Below, in pieces: positions 19,801-26,997 of a DNA stretch of 64,000 bases. A program made the translations under genes and the position numbers. A model generated the notes under the pieces. That model had not been told where the DNA came from and did not search any database. It was given only the letters and a program-made list of their open reading frames with translations. The first letter of the stretch is position 1. The number at the start of each line of letters is the position of its first letter. This DNA comes from UQRS01 sp964481575 (lineage in GTDB: Bacteria; Bacillota; Clostridia; Oscillospirales; Acutalibacteraceae): contig CAYZTR010000008.1 of assembly GCA_964481575.1 (NCBI GenBank), positions 1-64,000 on the forward strand. Reading direction: 5' to 3'.

Positions 19801-20419
19801 TGATCTGACGCTGACCGTCAAGTTGGAGTTTGCCCCTGATACAGATTATCAATCCGCTGGTTTGATTGTCTATTTAGATGACGAAAACTACTATTCCTTC
19901 CAACGGCGTTATCATTCCGGATACGGCGGTAGCTGTGTTTGTGCTGTCAGCCATATTGACGGCGCCGCATCGGAAAATGCAGTCTCCTGGTGGGACGATA
20001 TTACCTACTTGAAGATTGTCAAATCCGGTGATTCGTTGACTGCTTGGTATTCTGCGGACGGCGAAGAATGGCAGACCGATGCTGTTTTTAACCGTACGAT
20101 TGCTGCTTTGGACACCGATTCTGTGAAAATAGGTGTATATGCAGGTCGGGGTGTGAACCAACCAGCTGCCGGATATCTGGCCGCCACCTTTACCGGACTG
20201 ACTTTGGACAAAGAGACCGTCCCATTTGGTGTTGAAAATATTCAGCCTTCTGTATTGCTTGGGGATATGAACGGAGATGGTGTGCTGTCTGTCACGGACG
20301 TCGTACTGCTCCGGAAGGCAATCCTGAACGACACTTTTTCGAATGTTGGCGATATGAATCAGGATGCCAGCCTGTCTGTAACAGATGTAGTTCTGCTGCG
20401 GAAAGCGATTCTTTCATAG
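16832..20419 (+). CDS. Secreted GH97-type glycosidase with NPCBM, Big_2 and type I dockerin
   Basis: 1195 residues. Signal peptide 1-22; NPCBM-like domain 27-170; Big_2-like domain 190-275; GH97 N-terminal domain about 275-520; GH97 barrel from 528 (TWTWLTGYITDNPELYKQY, QYVLLDEGW, ILVWMHKSA, GVKIDFFDDES, VNFHGADKTTGEARTYP); GH97 C-terminal domain to about 855; a second Big_2-like domain about 870-935; a concanavalin-like domain to about 1125; dockerin 1142-1195 (GDMNGDGVLSVTDVVLLRK). GH97 contains alpha-glucosidases and alpha-galactosidases. Asp625 in the KIDF motif sits where retaining alpha-galactosidase-type members carry their nucleophile, so a retaining enzyme is the better guess. It would work on a cohesin scaffold. 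A clear terminator follows. Confidence 0.9.
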   Translation: MKKLICIILSIMLLCGVCPAFALETDTVLYLTDLEYTSASRTDWGEICNNTSVAGNPISLRNEDGSVQIYENGIGVNATAHVYYDLSDYTSRGYNYFECTIGVDHDVAGQYGGTVAFYFLLDGTVVYESGTMTESMPAKLVRLDITDVSMLELYAESVDGTTCDHADFAGARIERNNMVLQSMANANFAVDSVALLVGDVQTTTVSATLVNGAVATPNATYTSSDPSVLQVSADGRVTAKSAGSAVVTATITYHGTSIDRSLSFAVLRPEDIQTVSSPDGSITGKFFLVDGTLHYTVAKNGKDVVLLSDLGITTSIADFTSDLTLTDISTNSITQSYPMIGAKATTYTDDSNEMTLTLEKEGQILRLVVRAANDALSYRYEIEEDAAFSISGESSTYQLPGGSAVYGEAYNNHYETSYTASTSENIFGNYCMALTYTTPSGTHVLLNEANMGVDYCGTMLTAKNGILSLNFTPDQKSDVVTTSGTFRSPWRVAVIGDLAAITETQVFENLSEPCAVEDTSWIQPGITTWTWLTGYITDNPELYKQYIDLSAEMGWQYVLLDEGWSTTGRSEIGFPVWFDEVVSYGKEKNVGILVWMHKSAVDTPDEQETYFAQLEERGVAGVKIDFFDDESQATMQLYDALEKATMKYHLAVNFHGADKTTGEARTYPHVLAREGVLGNESTVSAIQNNLHAYTRAAVGNTDFTPKLLWGSVTTNHMAALTIIYQCGLATFADSPDNYRNSNLYNWFQNFPAQFDETRFLDGSIGQYTQIARRSGSTWYASAITVSARDAVFDLSFLETGKNYVATVYADTGNSTESSYSAQIVTSADVLTIPMEANGGANVKLQEIDSLSGTLLPSAEELTVFVGKKGSVSVETTGNLREYPVLWSSSDEAVASVSGSGTAIVSGNAVGTATLTAVVGIGENAVSATVLVHVVDLPFLVEEGWSIRGEDAEHYFVNAEDSLTLEAGMADLYDYPNKVMSNLFLRDAGKNDLTLTVKLEFAPDTDYQSAGLIVYLDDENYYSFQRRYHSGYGGSCVCAVSHIDGAASENAVSWWDDITYLKIVKSGDSLTAWYSADGEEWQTDAVFNRTIAALDTDSVKIGVYAGRGVNQPAAGYLAATFTGLTLDKETVPFGVENIQPSVLLGDMNGDGVLSVTDVVLLRKAILNDTFSNVGDMNQDASLSVTDVVLLRKAILS

Positions 20420-20449
20420 AGGCTTTTGCTCACATCGAATTCAACCTTG

Positions 20450-20487
20450 AAACGACCGATTTCAGTGAAGAGAATCGGTCGTTTTAA
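20450..20487 (+). terminator. Intrinsic terminator after the GH97 gene
   Basis: AAACGACCGATT pairs perfectly with AATCGGTCGTTT around an 11-nt loop, followed by T and A residues. Confidence 0.88.
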
Positions 20488-20667
20488 AATTTCAAACTAA
20501 TGTGGTGGAACATGTAATATTTTACCATCCGGTTACCATCAGGCCGACACCGTTTGGCAGCATTTGGGACAACCATTATCAGTTCGAATTTAACAGTATT
20601 GAGAATGCGAAATGGGGCTGCCGCAAGATGCTTTTGCACCGATGCGATCAGCCCCATTTAAGTTTTA

Positions 20668-21435
20668 TTAGCCTTTGTGATTATTTTTATCTCCAGACTT
20701 TGCTAATCGGTTGATTTGACTGGCCAAATAGCCGGCACCGAAACCGTTGTCAATATTGACAACAGCGATTCCATTGGCACAGGAGTTAATCATAGTAAGC
20801 AGTGCTGATAACCCTTCAAAACTGGCGCCGTATCCTACAGAGGTGGGGACAGCGATCACAGGTTTGTCCACCAGACCACCAATGACGCTGGCCAAGGCTC
20901 CCTCCATACCGGCAACCGCTATGATGCAATTGGCATTCTGGATGGTCTCCAAATGGGATAGCAACCGGTGTATTCCACTTATCCCCACATCATAGATCCG
21001 TTCTGTCTTGCTGCCCAAATATTCTGCTACTTGTGCTGCTTCCTCCGCAACAGAGATGTCAGCCGTTCCTGCCGTGCAGACCACTATTTTACCGGCCAGG
21101 GGTTTCTCGGCGGATTGAATTTTCAAAATACGGGAAAGGGGATCATAACTTGCTTGCGGTAATGCCTGCTGAATCAGTTGAGCCTGTTCCAAAGTGGCTC
21201 TGGTACCCAGTACTTCTCCTTCCCGTTCAAAGATGGTTTGGAAGATTTTCAGTAAATGGCTGTCGGATTTTCCACTGCAAAAAATCACTTCCGGAAATCC
21301 TGCGCGTATTTTGCGATGGGTATCCAATTTTGCAAAGCCCAAGTCTTCAAAGGGCTGCCTGCGCAGCAATCCCTCTGCTTTCTGAACAGAGAGTCTACCG
21401 GTTTTGACCTGCTCCAAAATTTCGCGCGTGTCCAT
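20668..21435 (-). CDS. larB: Nickel-pincer cofactor synthesis protein LarB
   Basis: 255 residues with AGGAG 9 nt before the ATG on the minus strand. LarB carboxylates the nicotinic-acid ring of NaAD, the first step towards the nickel-pincer nucleotide of lactate racemase. The PurE-like fold shows in IVVCTAGTADISVAEEAAQV, VAGMEGALASVIGGLVDKPV and AVPTSVGYGASFEGLSALL. The N-terminal ILEQVKTGRLSVQKAEGLL is also typical. No larA, larC or larE gene is nearby. A hairpin with a 10-bp stem at 20611-20658 lies just behind the gene and may serve as its terminator, although its T-tract is short. Confidence 0.92.
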   Translation of the reverse strand: MDTREILEQVKTGRLSVQKAEGLLRRQPFEDLGFAKLDTHRKIRAGFPEVIFCSGKSDSHLLKIFQTIFEREGEVLGTRATLEQAQLIQQALPQASYDPLSRILKIQSAEKPLAGKIVVCTAGTADISVAEEAAQVAEYLGSKTERIYDVGISGIHRLLSHLETIQNANCIIAVAGMEGALASVIGGLVDKPVIAVPTSVGYGASFEGLSALLTMINSCANGIAVVNIDNGFGAGYLASQINRLAKSGDKNNHKG

Positions 21436-21544
21436 ATTCTATGTCTCCTATCTGTGAGCGATCAGACCCTGTTTTATTAGGGTATTTTATACAATTATAG
21501 CATGCTCAAAGGGGGATTGCATGAATATAATTTAAATTTGCATG

Positions 21545-21616
21545 GGTGTAAAAACAAAAGACTACCACTTTTCAAAAAATTCTGCAATAAAGAGCAAAAT
21601 TTTCAAGTGGTAGCCT
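21545..21616 (-). terminator. Minus-strand terminator after the ECF S-component gene
   Basis: Read on the minus strand, GGCTACCACTT pairs with AAGTGGTAGTC around a long AT-rich loop and runs into a T-rich tract. It ends transcription coming from the ECF gene before larB. Confidence 0.75.
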
Positions 21617-21657
21617 TTATGGATGGATCAAATCTGTACCGATTTGTCAGTTATACT

Positions 21658-22182
21658 TTAGGCCTGAGAACCGATGATTCTGCGGAACGGTTTTGCCAGC
21701 GCGTTATACAGAATTTCAGCCAGCACAAGACCTACGCCAGTTTGCAGCAGATTGCCGGGGATTTCCACGGCTGCGCCGATGCCATAACCAAGGAACAGCG
21801 CCTCAAATACGAAGTAACCGCCGGCTACTACAGCAACACTTGCAATACCGCCGATGAGAATAGCAAGGAAATTGTTCAGCTTTGCCTTTTTCAATGCCAG
21901 GAAAATCAGGGCCACAGCCAGTGCAGCGAGTCCCTTGATAATGAAAGTGCCAGGTACATAGGAGGCGTACCCGGAAAGCAGGTCTGCCAGCCCGGAGCCG
22001 ATGGCTGCCGCTAAAGAACCGTATACTGGCCCCAGGAACAACCCGCTCAACAGTACGAAGCAATCACCCAAATTCAGATAGCCGCCGGTTAAGGTGGGAA
22101 CTTTAATCACCATAGTGGCTACACAGCAAAGGGCTGCAAATAAAGCGCTGAATACTAATTTTTTTACTTGTTCGGATTTCAT
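21658..22182 (-). CDS. ECF transporter S component, vitamin-type
   Basis: 174 residues, about six hydrophobic helices, with AGGAGG 7 nt before the ATG. The pattern GGYLNLGDCFVLLSGLFLGP followed by GSLAAAIGSGLADLLSGY is the substrate-binding half of energy-coupling-factor vitamin importers (ECF_trS group). These small proteins work with a shared EcfT-EcfA-EcfA' module encoded elsewhere. The substrate cannot be read from the sequence; pyrimidine/thiamine- or pyridoxine-type vitamins are possible. On the minus strand the leader (about 22213-22240) contains a stable UUCG-capped hairpin, but I could not match it to a known riboswitch. Confidence 0.85.
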   Translation of the reverse strand: MKSEQVKKLVFSALFAALCCVATMVIKVPTLTGGYLNLGDCFVLLSGLFLGPVYGSLAAAIGSGLADLLSGYASYVPGTFIIKGLAALAVALIFLALKKAKLNNFLAILIGGIASVAVVAGGYFVFEALFLGYGIGAAVEIPGNLLQTGVGLVLAEILYNALAKPFRRIIGSQA

Positions 22183-22247
22183 TGGAAATTCCTCCTGTTT
22201 AAATTTATGATTGCCTGTTTCCGGCGAACCGAAAGCAGGAAAACATC

Positions 22248-22276
22248 TTGCAGAAATGTGGCAATTGGTCTATAAT
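22248..22276 (+). promoter_or_regulatory. Promoter for rlmD
   Basis: TTGCAG (22248-22253) and TATAAT (22271-22276) with a 17-bp spacer. Confidence 0.75.
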
Positions 22277-22306
22277 GGGAACAATGAAATTGCGGGAGAT
22301 TGCAAC

Positions 22307-23665
22307 ATGGAAAAGAATGAGATAGTAACGCTGGAAATTACGGCAACTGCAACAGACGGTGCCGGGATTGGGCGAGTAGATGGGCTGGCTGTATTTGTAC
22401 CGGGTGCAGCAGTGGGAGATCTGGTAAGTGTCAGAATTGTAAAAATGATGAAGAATCGTGCCTATGGCCGATTGGAATCTGTGCTGCAGCCATCACCGAA
22501 TCGGATTGACAGCGACTGTGTTTCTTATGGGCAATGTGGTGGTTGCTGTTTTCGACATATTTCTTATCCTGCGGAACTGCGGGAAAAGTATCGCCGTGTA
22601 CAGGAAACCATGCGTCGGATTGGTGGTGTGGATTTGGCGCCGGCGCCAATTTTGTCAGGTCCTCGGTCGCACTATCGGAATAAAGCGCAGTATCCGGTGG
22701 GACGTGATAAAGATGGTCACATTTTTGCCGGCTTTTATGCGCCGCGCAGTCATCGGATTGTTGAAGCATCAGATTGCAGATTGCAACCGGAGGAGTTCCG
22801 CGCCGCAGTTCAAATTATTCTGGACTGGGCTGCGGAGACTGGACTGCCTGTTTATGAGGAAACAACCGGACAAGGCCTTCTGCGTCACATTTATTTGCGG
22901 AAAGGTTTTGTTTCCGGTGCCTTGATGGTTGTGTTGGTGGTGCAAAATTGGAATGTGCCGCAAACCGCATTGCTGTGCGAACGTTTGCGGGAAAGATTTG
23001 GCTCTGCCTTGCAGAGCGTCCAGTTGAATGAGCAACCGGATCCCACCAATGTGGTACTGGGCGCCAACTGTCGTACGCTTTACGGAAAAGGAACCGTTAG
23101 TGATTGCCTTTGCGGCATCTGGGTGGAAATCTCGCCCTTATCATTTTACCAGGTCAACCATGATATGGCTGAAATGCTATATCAGCAGGCGGCGCGTTAT
23201 GCGGAGCCGGAAGGAAAAACAATTTTGGATTTATACTGCGGCGCGGGAACCATCGGGCTTTCCCTTGCGAAGCAGGCCAAGACAATCATCGGTGTAGAAG
23301 TCATTGAAGCAGCCGTGAATGATGCAAAGGAAAATGCAAAACGAAATGGTATCTGCAACGCCCAATTTATTTGTGGGGACGCCGCTTTTGCCGCATCTCA
23401 GTTGGCTGGAGAGGGGATTGCGCCGGATGTGGTGATTTTGGATCCGCCGCGGAAGGGATGTGCCCCCGAAGTACTGGAAATTGTGGCCCATCGGTTTACC
23501 CCGGAACGAATTGTGTATGTTTCCTGCGACCCGGCCACCCTGGCACGGGATGTGAAACTGCTGGCCGCTATGGGATATGCGTTACAGGCGTATCAGCCAG
23601 TGGATTTATTTCCGGCTACGGCACATGTGGAAACGGTAGCATTGTTGACTATGGTACGAAACTGA
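22307..23665 (+). CDS. rlmD: 23S rRNA (uracil-C5)-methyltransferase, RlmD/RumA type
   Basis: 452 residues from the ATG at 22307 (GGGAGA upstream). The enzyme methylates C5 of a uridine in 23S rRNA using SAM; tRNA-specific relatives exist in the same TrmA/RumA family, so the exact target is inferred. An N-terminal TRAM domain covers residues about 1-60. The iron-sulfur cysteines follow (CVSYGQCGGCCFRHISYPAE). The SAM motif is TILDLYCGAGTIGLSLA, and the catalytic cysteine lies in YVSCDPATLARD. The last codons (HVETVALL then TMVRN) fall in a 24-bp direct repeat; beyond it the tail probably derives from inserted DNA (see findings). Confidence 0.93.
   Translation: MEKNEIVTLEITATATDGAGIGRVDGLAVFVPGAAVGDLVSVRIVKMMKNRAYGRLESVLQPSPNRIDSDCVSYGQCGGCCFRHISYPAELREKYRRVQETMRRIGGVDLAPAPILSGPRSHYRNKAQYPVGRDKDGHIFAGFYAPRSHRIVEASDCRLQPEEFRAAVQIILDWAAETGLPVYEETTGQGLLRHIYLRKGFVSGALMVVLVVQNWNVPQTALLCERLRERFGSALQSVQLNEQPDPTNVVLGANCRTLYGKGTVSDCLCGIWVEISPLSFYQVNHDMAEMLYQQAARYAEPEGKTILDLYCGAGTIGLSLAKQAKTIIGVEVIEAAVNDAKENAKRNGICNAQFICGDAAFAASQLAGEGIAPDVVILDPPRKGCAPEVLEIVAHRFTPERIVYVSCDPATLARDVKLLAAMGYALQAYQPVDLFPATAHVETVALLTMVRN
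23624..23647 (+). repeat. Left copy of 24-bp direct repeat in rlmD 3' end (candidate attL)
   Basis: It begins CATGTGGAAACGGTAGCATT and encodes HVETVALL at the rlmD tail. The identical 24 bp recur at 24539-24562. Duplicated gene-end sequence of this kind is the usual footprint of site-specific integration. Confidence 0.8.
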
Positions 23666-23812
23666 ATACCAAAAAGGCTAGCAATCCGTTGAATGGAATG
23701 TTCCACTGCCTACTGAAAAGGCCAAGTGAATTATCCGTGAAATATACAGATGAGAACTTTGTCCCGCCTGCGTAATGAGAGAAAAAGCTGAATTGGATGA
23801 GGTGATTTGACA

Positions 23813-24430
23813 ATGAATCCCTGGGAAGAAATAAGTTTATCTGATTACGAAAATCATATGAGCCTTGATTCTGTAAAACAGCTTCAGGCAATGAATGAAA
23901 TTATGCAAAAACAGTTTGCGGCTTATCCTGTATCCACTGCCATTGTATTGGGGATTGCTGGTGGAAACGGTCTGGAACACGTCACTCCCTCAAAATATAA
24001 GAAAGTTTATGGGATTGATATTAACGAAGCGTATCTTTCTGCAGTGAGAGAACGATATTCGGGGCTTGGGGATATACTCGAATGTCGCAGAATCGACCTT
24101 ATCGGTGAAACCGATAAACTGCCACAGGCAGAGTTGGTTGTAGCAAACCTATTTGTTGAATATGTCGGGTATGAGGTATTCAAGAGAGGTATTTTGAAAT
24201 CAGAGGCTAAGTATGTGTCCTGTGTCATCCAGATAAATACAGATGAAGAAATGTGGGTTTCGGATTCTCCATATCTTCACGCCTTTGACGGTTTGGATAC
24301 AATACATCATCAGATGGAACAAAATTCACTTGTCTCGGCAATGGGCGAGATTGGATACAGGCTGTTAAAAACAGATGAGTACCCGTTGCCGAATGGGAAA
24401 AAACTAATGATGCTTGATTTTGAACGCTAA
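23813..24430 (+). CDS. Class I SAM-dependent methyltransferase, accessory
   Basis: 205 residues from the ATG at 23813, preferred over a TTG two codons earlier because GAGGTG lies 8 nt upstream. The SAM-binding motif I is STAIVLGIAGGNGLEHV (about residues 40-55), motif II KVYGIDINEAYL, and motif IV-like QAELVVANLFVEYVGYE. The substrate is unknown; it could modify a small molecule. It lies alone between the two copies of the 24-bp repeat, so it is probably cargo of a small island or a relic of a larger one. No integrase remains within the repeat-bounded stretch. Confidence 0.82.
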   Translation: MNPWEEISLSDYENHMSLDSVKQLQAMNEIMQKQFAAYPVSTAIVLGIAGGNGLEHVTPSKYKKVYGIDINEAYLSAVRERYSGLGDILECRRIDLIGETDKLPQAELVVANLFVEYVGYEVFKRGILKSEAKYVSCVIQINTDEEMWVSDSPYLHAFDGLDTIHHQMEQNSLVSAMGEIGYRLLKTDEYPLPNGKKLMMLDFER

Positions 24431-24443
24431 ATTTCAGCTTTTG

Positions 24444-24575
24444 GATATGTTCCCACGAACGGCAAAGGCACGGAAAAGGCGCTGGATATGTTCCCTCGAT
24501 TATAAAATCGGCAAAGACATTCAACCTATCTATCGTGCCATGTGGAAACGGTAGCATTGTTGGCAAAAGAATAGA
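24444..24575 (+). other. Scrambled remnants of rlmD 3' ends
   Basis: Two short pieces read as the conserved RlmD tail motif DMFPR (24444-24458 and 24485-24499). The second 24-bp repeat then encodes HVETVALL and continues AKE-stop (to 24575). In an intact RlmD, DLFP is followed within a few codons by HVETVALL. The separated pieces look like scars of successive insertions at the same attachment site. Confidence 0.6.
24539..24562 (+). repeat. Right copy of 24-bp direct repeat (candidate attR)
   Basis: Identical to 23624-23647. It continues into GCAAAAGAATAG, which would give the natural-looking RlmD ending VALLAKE-stop. The following stretch to the N gap (24576-24821) has no gene; it holds a hairpin with ACCACCC/GGGTGGT arms at 24614-24633. 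Confidence 0.8.
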
Positions 24576-24821
24576 CAAATCAGAATTTGAATATATCAAA
24601 ATCTTAGACTTTCACCACCCGTTACAGGGTGGTAATAAAATCTGTAAAAAGATTTGAAAGCAAAGAGTGTATTGCAGTTTGCTCATTTTATCCTTTTATA
24701 CGGTTTCGCACAAGCTTGCCTTTGTTCTCGCGTTTTATAAGGGCAACAACGAGGGAAGTAAAAACTGGCAGTAAGATAAAATAGAGTATTGGCAGACATA
24801 TGAAACCGTTTGGAGATGTTA

Positions 24822-24921
24822 NNNNNNNNNNNNNNNNNNNNNNNNNNNNNNNNNNNNNNNNNNNNNNNNNNNNNNNNNNNNNNNNNNNNNNNNNNNNNNN
24901 NNNNNNNNNNNNNNNNNNNNN
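24822..24921. other. Assembly gap (100 N)
   Basis: Exactly 100 undetermined bases, a standard scaffold-gap size, so the true distance is unknown. It lies directly upstream of a methyltransferase gene and hides its promoter and ribosome binding site. More island DNA may be missing here. Confidence 0.99.
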
Positions 24922-24928
24922 AATAAAA

Positions 24929-25699
24929 ATGAACAGAAATGAAATATTAAAAACAAATAAACATTACTGGGATACATACGCTGATCTGTGGTTTGGCACT
25001 ACGGCGCTTCCTACATATGGCGTACACTTTGTAACTGAGAATGAATTACACCTGTTCGGCGATGTTTCGGGAAAGAAAATGCTTGAAATTTGCTGCGGCA
25101 GCGGCCATTCTCTAAAGTATCATGCAGATAGAAATGCTGGAGAATTATGGGGCGTTGATTTTTCTCATAAGCAGCTTGAAAACGCCAAACGATATTTAAG
25201 TGAAAACGGCTATACGGCTAATCTCATCTGTTCTCCGATGGAAGCCGACATGGACATTCCGAAAGCTTATTTTGATTTCGTATACTCGATTTATGGTATC
25301 GGATGGACAACTGATTTGGACGGTACTTTCCGAAAAATCGCCTCGTATCTGAAAAAAGATGGTATTTTCATTTTCAGCTGGCATCATACACTCAACTATT
25401 GCATCGCATGGTCCTGTGATGAACGGAAAGATGTGATCGAAAACAATATTCTGGTAATGAACAAGAGCTATTTTGATGAGTCCTACTTTAGCATGCCGGT
25501 GGACGGAAGTGAGATTCTGCTGTGCAACCGAAAAATATCTACCTACGTCAACGCTTTAGCGAAAGCGGGATTTGTAATTGAGCAAATGGTTGAACAGACC
25601 GATGAGGCGACAATTCAGGCTGAGGGAGATATCAGCGACAAAGCTAAAAAAGCAAAAATGCTACCCATTTCAGTTGTGTTTAAGGCGAGAAAGTTATAA
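24929..25699 (+). CDS. Class I SAM-dependent methyltransferase
   Basis: 256 residues from the first ATG after the gap; the frame is also open into the N run, so a longer N-terminus cannot be excluded. The start MNRNEILKTNKHYWDTYADLWFG is typical of stand-alone methyltransferases. SAM motif I is KMLEICCGSGHSLKYHA, motif II LWGVDFSHKQLENAKRYL, motif IV FDFVYSIYGIGW, and motif VI KDGIFIFSWHHTLN. The substrate is unknown; small-molecule methylation is most likely. It belongs to the accessory stretch behind rlmD. Confidence 0.85.
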   Translation: MNRNEILKTNKHYWDTYADLWFGTTALPTYGVHFVTENELHLFGDVSGKKMLEICCGSGHSLKYHADRNAGELWGVDFSHKQLENAKRYLSENGYTANLICSPMEADMDIPKAYFDFVYSIYGIGWTTDLDGTFRKIASYLKKDGIFIFSWHHTLNYCIAWSCDERKDVIENNILVMNKSYFDESYFSMPVDGSEILLCNRKISTYVNALAKAGFVIEQMVEQTDEATIQAEGDISDKAKKAKMLPISVVFKARKL

Positions 25700-26049
25700 A
25701 TGAGAAAAAATAAATCATGCTCAACGTATATTCAGCAAGCTGATTGTTTTTCGCAAAATGCTTCTGTATACGGCGGTATAGCAATTTGCAGCAATGACGA
25801 AATACGATAAGTACAAACATAAACCATAGGTTTGAGCGAAAGGTGTATTTCGCTCTCAAGCACCGAGAGCCTATTACCCGCCGAAAAGCAGTTTTGCGTT
25901 CAGGTAAAAATTTCTCTCGTTTTGGCTCGTAAGGGCAAAAACAAGGGAAAATACATAAGGTTTGTGCATTTAACAGGCGAACCGCCTTGAAAATACAGGG
26001 TTCTCAGAGGGTAACTAAGATAAATTGGAATTTATAGAGGAGGAGCATC
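25700..26049. other. Gene-free stretch with hairpin and a degenerate repeat
   Basis: No gene was recognised. A hairpin with GAGCGAAA/TTTCGCTC arms lies at 25834-25855. The tract around 25931-25953 (TAAGGGCAAAAACAAGGGAA) closely resembles one upstream of the N gap at about 24738-24759, so similar DNA flanks the methyltransferase gene on both sides. Confidence 0.5.
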
Positions 26050-26181
26050 ATGGAAAAGGAAATTTGCCCTTGTAAAAAGAAAAAGTGCCCGAGATATGGG
26101 GATTGCGTAGCTTGCAGAGCCTTCCATGCGGATTCCGGGCGGCCATGCCCATGTGAGCGTAAAACTCAAAGAAAGCGATAA
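26050..26181 (+). CDS. Cys-rich 43-residue mini-protein
   Basis: The ATG at 26050 has an excellent ribosome binding site (GAGGAGGAG). The product has 43 residues, strongly basic, with seven cysteines in paired spacing (CPC, C, CVAC, CPC), a pattern that suggests metal or iron-sulfur binding. Small proteins of this appearance occur widely in Clostridia as unannotated reading frames. It sits in the accessory stretch behind rlmD, just before the last rlmD-like scar. Function unknown. Confidence 0.65.
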   Translation: MEKEICPCKKKKCPRYGDCVACRAFHADSGRPCPCERKTQRKR

Positions 26182-26191
26182 GTCACAGTTT

Positions 26192-26263
26192 GTTGATTTA
26201 TTTCCGGGGCGGGTGAGGATTATCCGGTGTTCATCCGCTTTTTCGTCCTATGTGGAGACGGCG
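26192..26263 (+). other. Further rlmD 3'-end remnant
   Basis: GTTGATTTATTTCCGG (26192-26207) is nearly identical to the rlmD segment encoding VDLFP, and TATGTGGAGACGG (26249-26261) resembles the segment encoding HVETV. They are separated by about 36 extra bases. This marks the right border of the island, before trmO. Confidence 0.5.
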
Positions 26264-26304
26264 TCGTAGTTTACCCGTGTATAAGTATGGAAAAGAGGGA
26301 TTTT

Positions 26305-26997
26305 ATGGAACAGATTCCAATGAAAATCATCGCTAGGATTCAAACGGACTTTCCAACAAAATTTGGCGTCCCCCGGCAAAGCGGCTTAGTCAAGAGCTTG
26401 CAGGCTAAAATCGTGTTTGAACCGGAATATCGGAATGCTGATGCGTTGCGGGGATTAGAAGGTTTTTCCCACATTTGGCTGATCTGGCAATTTTCAGAAG
26501 CAGTGCGGGATAACTGGTCTCCTACGGTTCGCCCGCCGCGTTTGGGCGGAAATCAACGAATGGGAGTGTTTGCTACCCGATCTCCTTTTCGGCCTAATGC
26601 CATTGGGCTTTCTTCGGTAAAGTTAGAAGGGGTGGAGCAGGATCCGGTTCTTGGGCCCGTTTTGCGTGTTTCCGGAGCAGACCTGATGGATCAGACCCCC
26701 ATTTTTGATATTAAACCCTACCTGGCCTATGCGGACGCACATCCGGATGCTACTGGTGGATTTACCGATCAAACGGCCCGTACCTTGCTTCAGGTCCATT
26801 TTCCGGAGTCATTACTGAAAATGGTACCGGTGGAACAACGGGAAGCGCTGACAGGCATTCTGGCCAATGATCCACGCCCGTCTTATCAACGGGATTCCAA
26901 CCGTGTTTATGGGATGCCGTTTGGAAAAATGGATATCCGGTTTCGTGTGGATGGTAATCAGCTAATTGTGGTACAGGTGGAACCGTTTCGCAAATAA
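26305..26997 (+). CDS. trmO: tRNA (N6-threonylcarbamoyladenosine37-N6)-methyltransferase TrmO
   Basis: 230 residues from the ATG at 26305 (AAGAGGGA 5 nt upstream; an ATG at 26287 is an alternative). TrmO uses SAM to methylate t6A37 of certain threonine tRNAs. Family patterns are GLEGFSHIWLIWQFSE near residue 50, MGVFATRSPFRPNAIGLSSV near residue 90, and DLMDQTPIFDIKPYLAYAD near residue 130. The C-terminal extension (RPSYQRDSNRVYGMPFGKMD) is typical of the longer bacterial form. It stands alone between the island and the MocR gene. Confidence 0.93.
   Translation: MEQIPMKIIARIQTDFPTKFGVPRQSGLVKSLQAKIVFEPEYRNADALRGLEGFSHIWLIWQFSEAVRDNWSPTVRPPRLGGNQRMGVFATRSPFRPNAIGLSSVKLEGVEQDPVLGPVLRVSGADLMDQTPIFDIKPYLAYADAHPDATGGFTDQTARTLLQVHFPESLLKMVPVEQREALTGILANDPRPSYQRDSNRVYGMPFGKMDIRFRVDGNQLIVVQVEPFRK

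Noticed and set aside
20502..20714. 70-codon plus-strand frame after the GH97 gene
   Set aside because: No ribosome binding site; it runs into the convergent larB gene and has no recognisable family pattern.
22183..22306. Possible riboswitch before the ECF transporter gene
   Set aside because: The leader has a stable UUCG-capped hairpin, but I could not match it to TPP, THF, FMN or preQ1 consensus elements.
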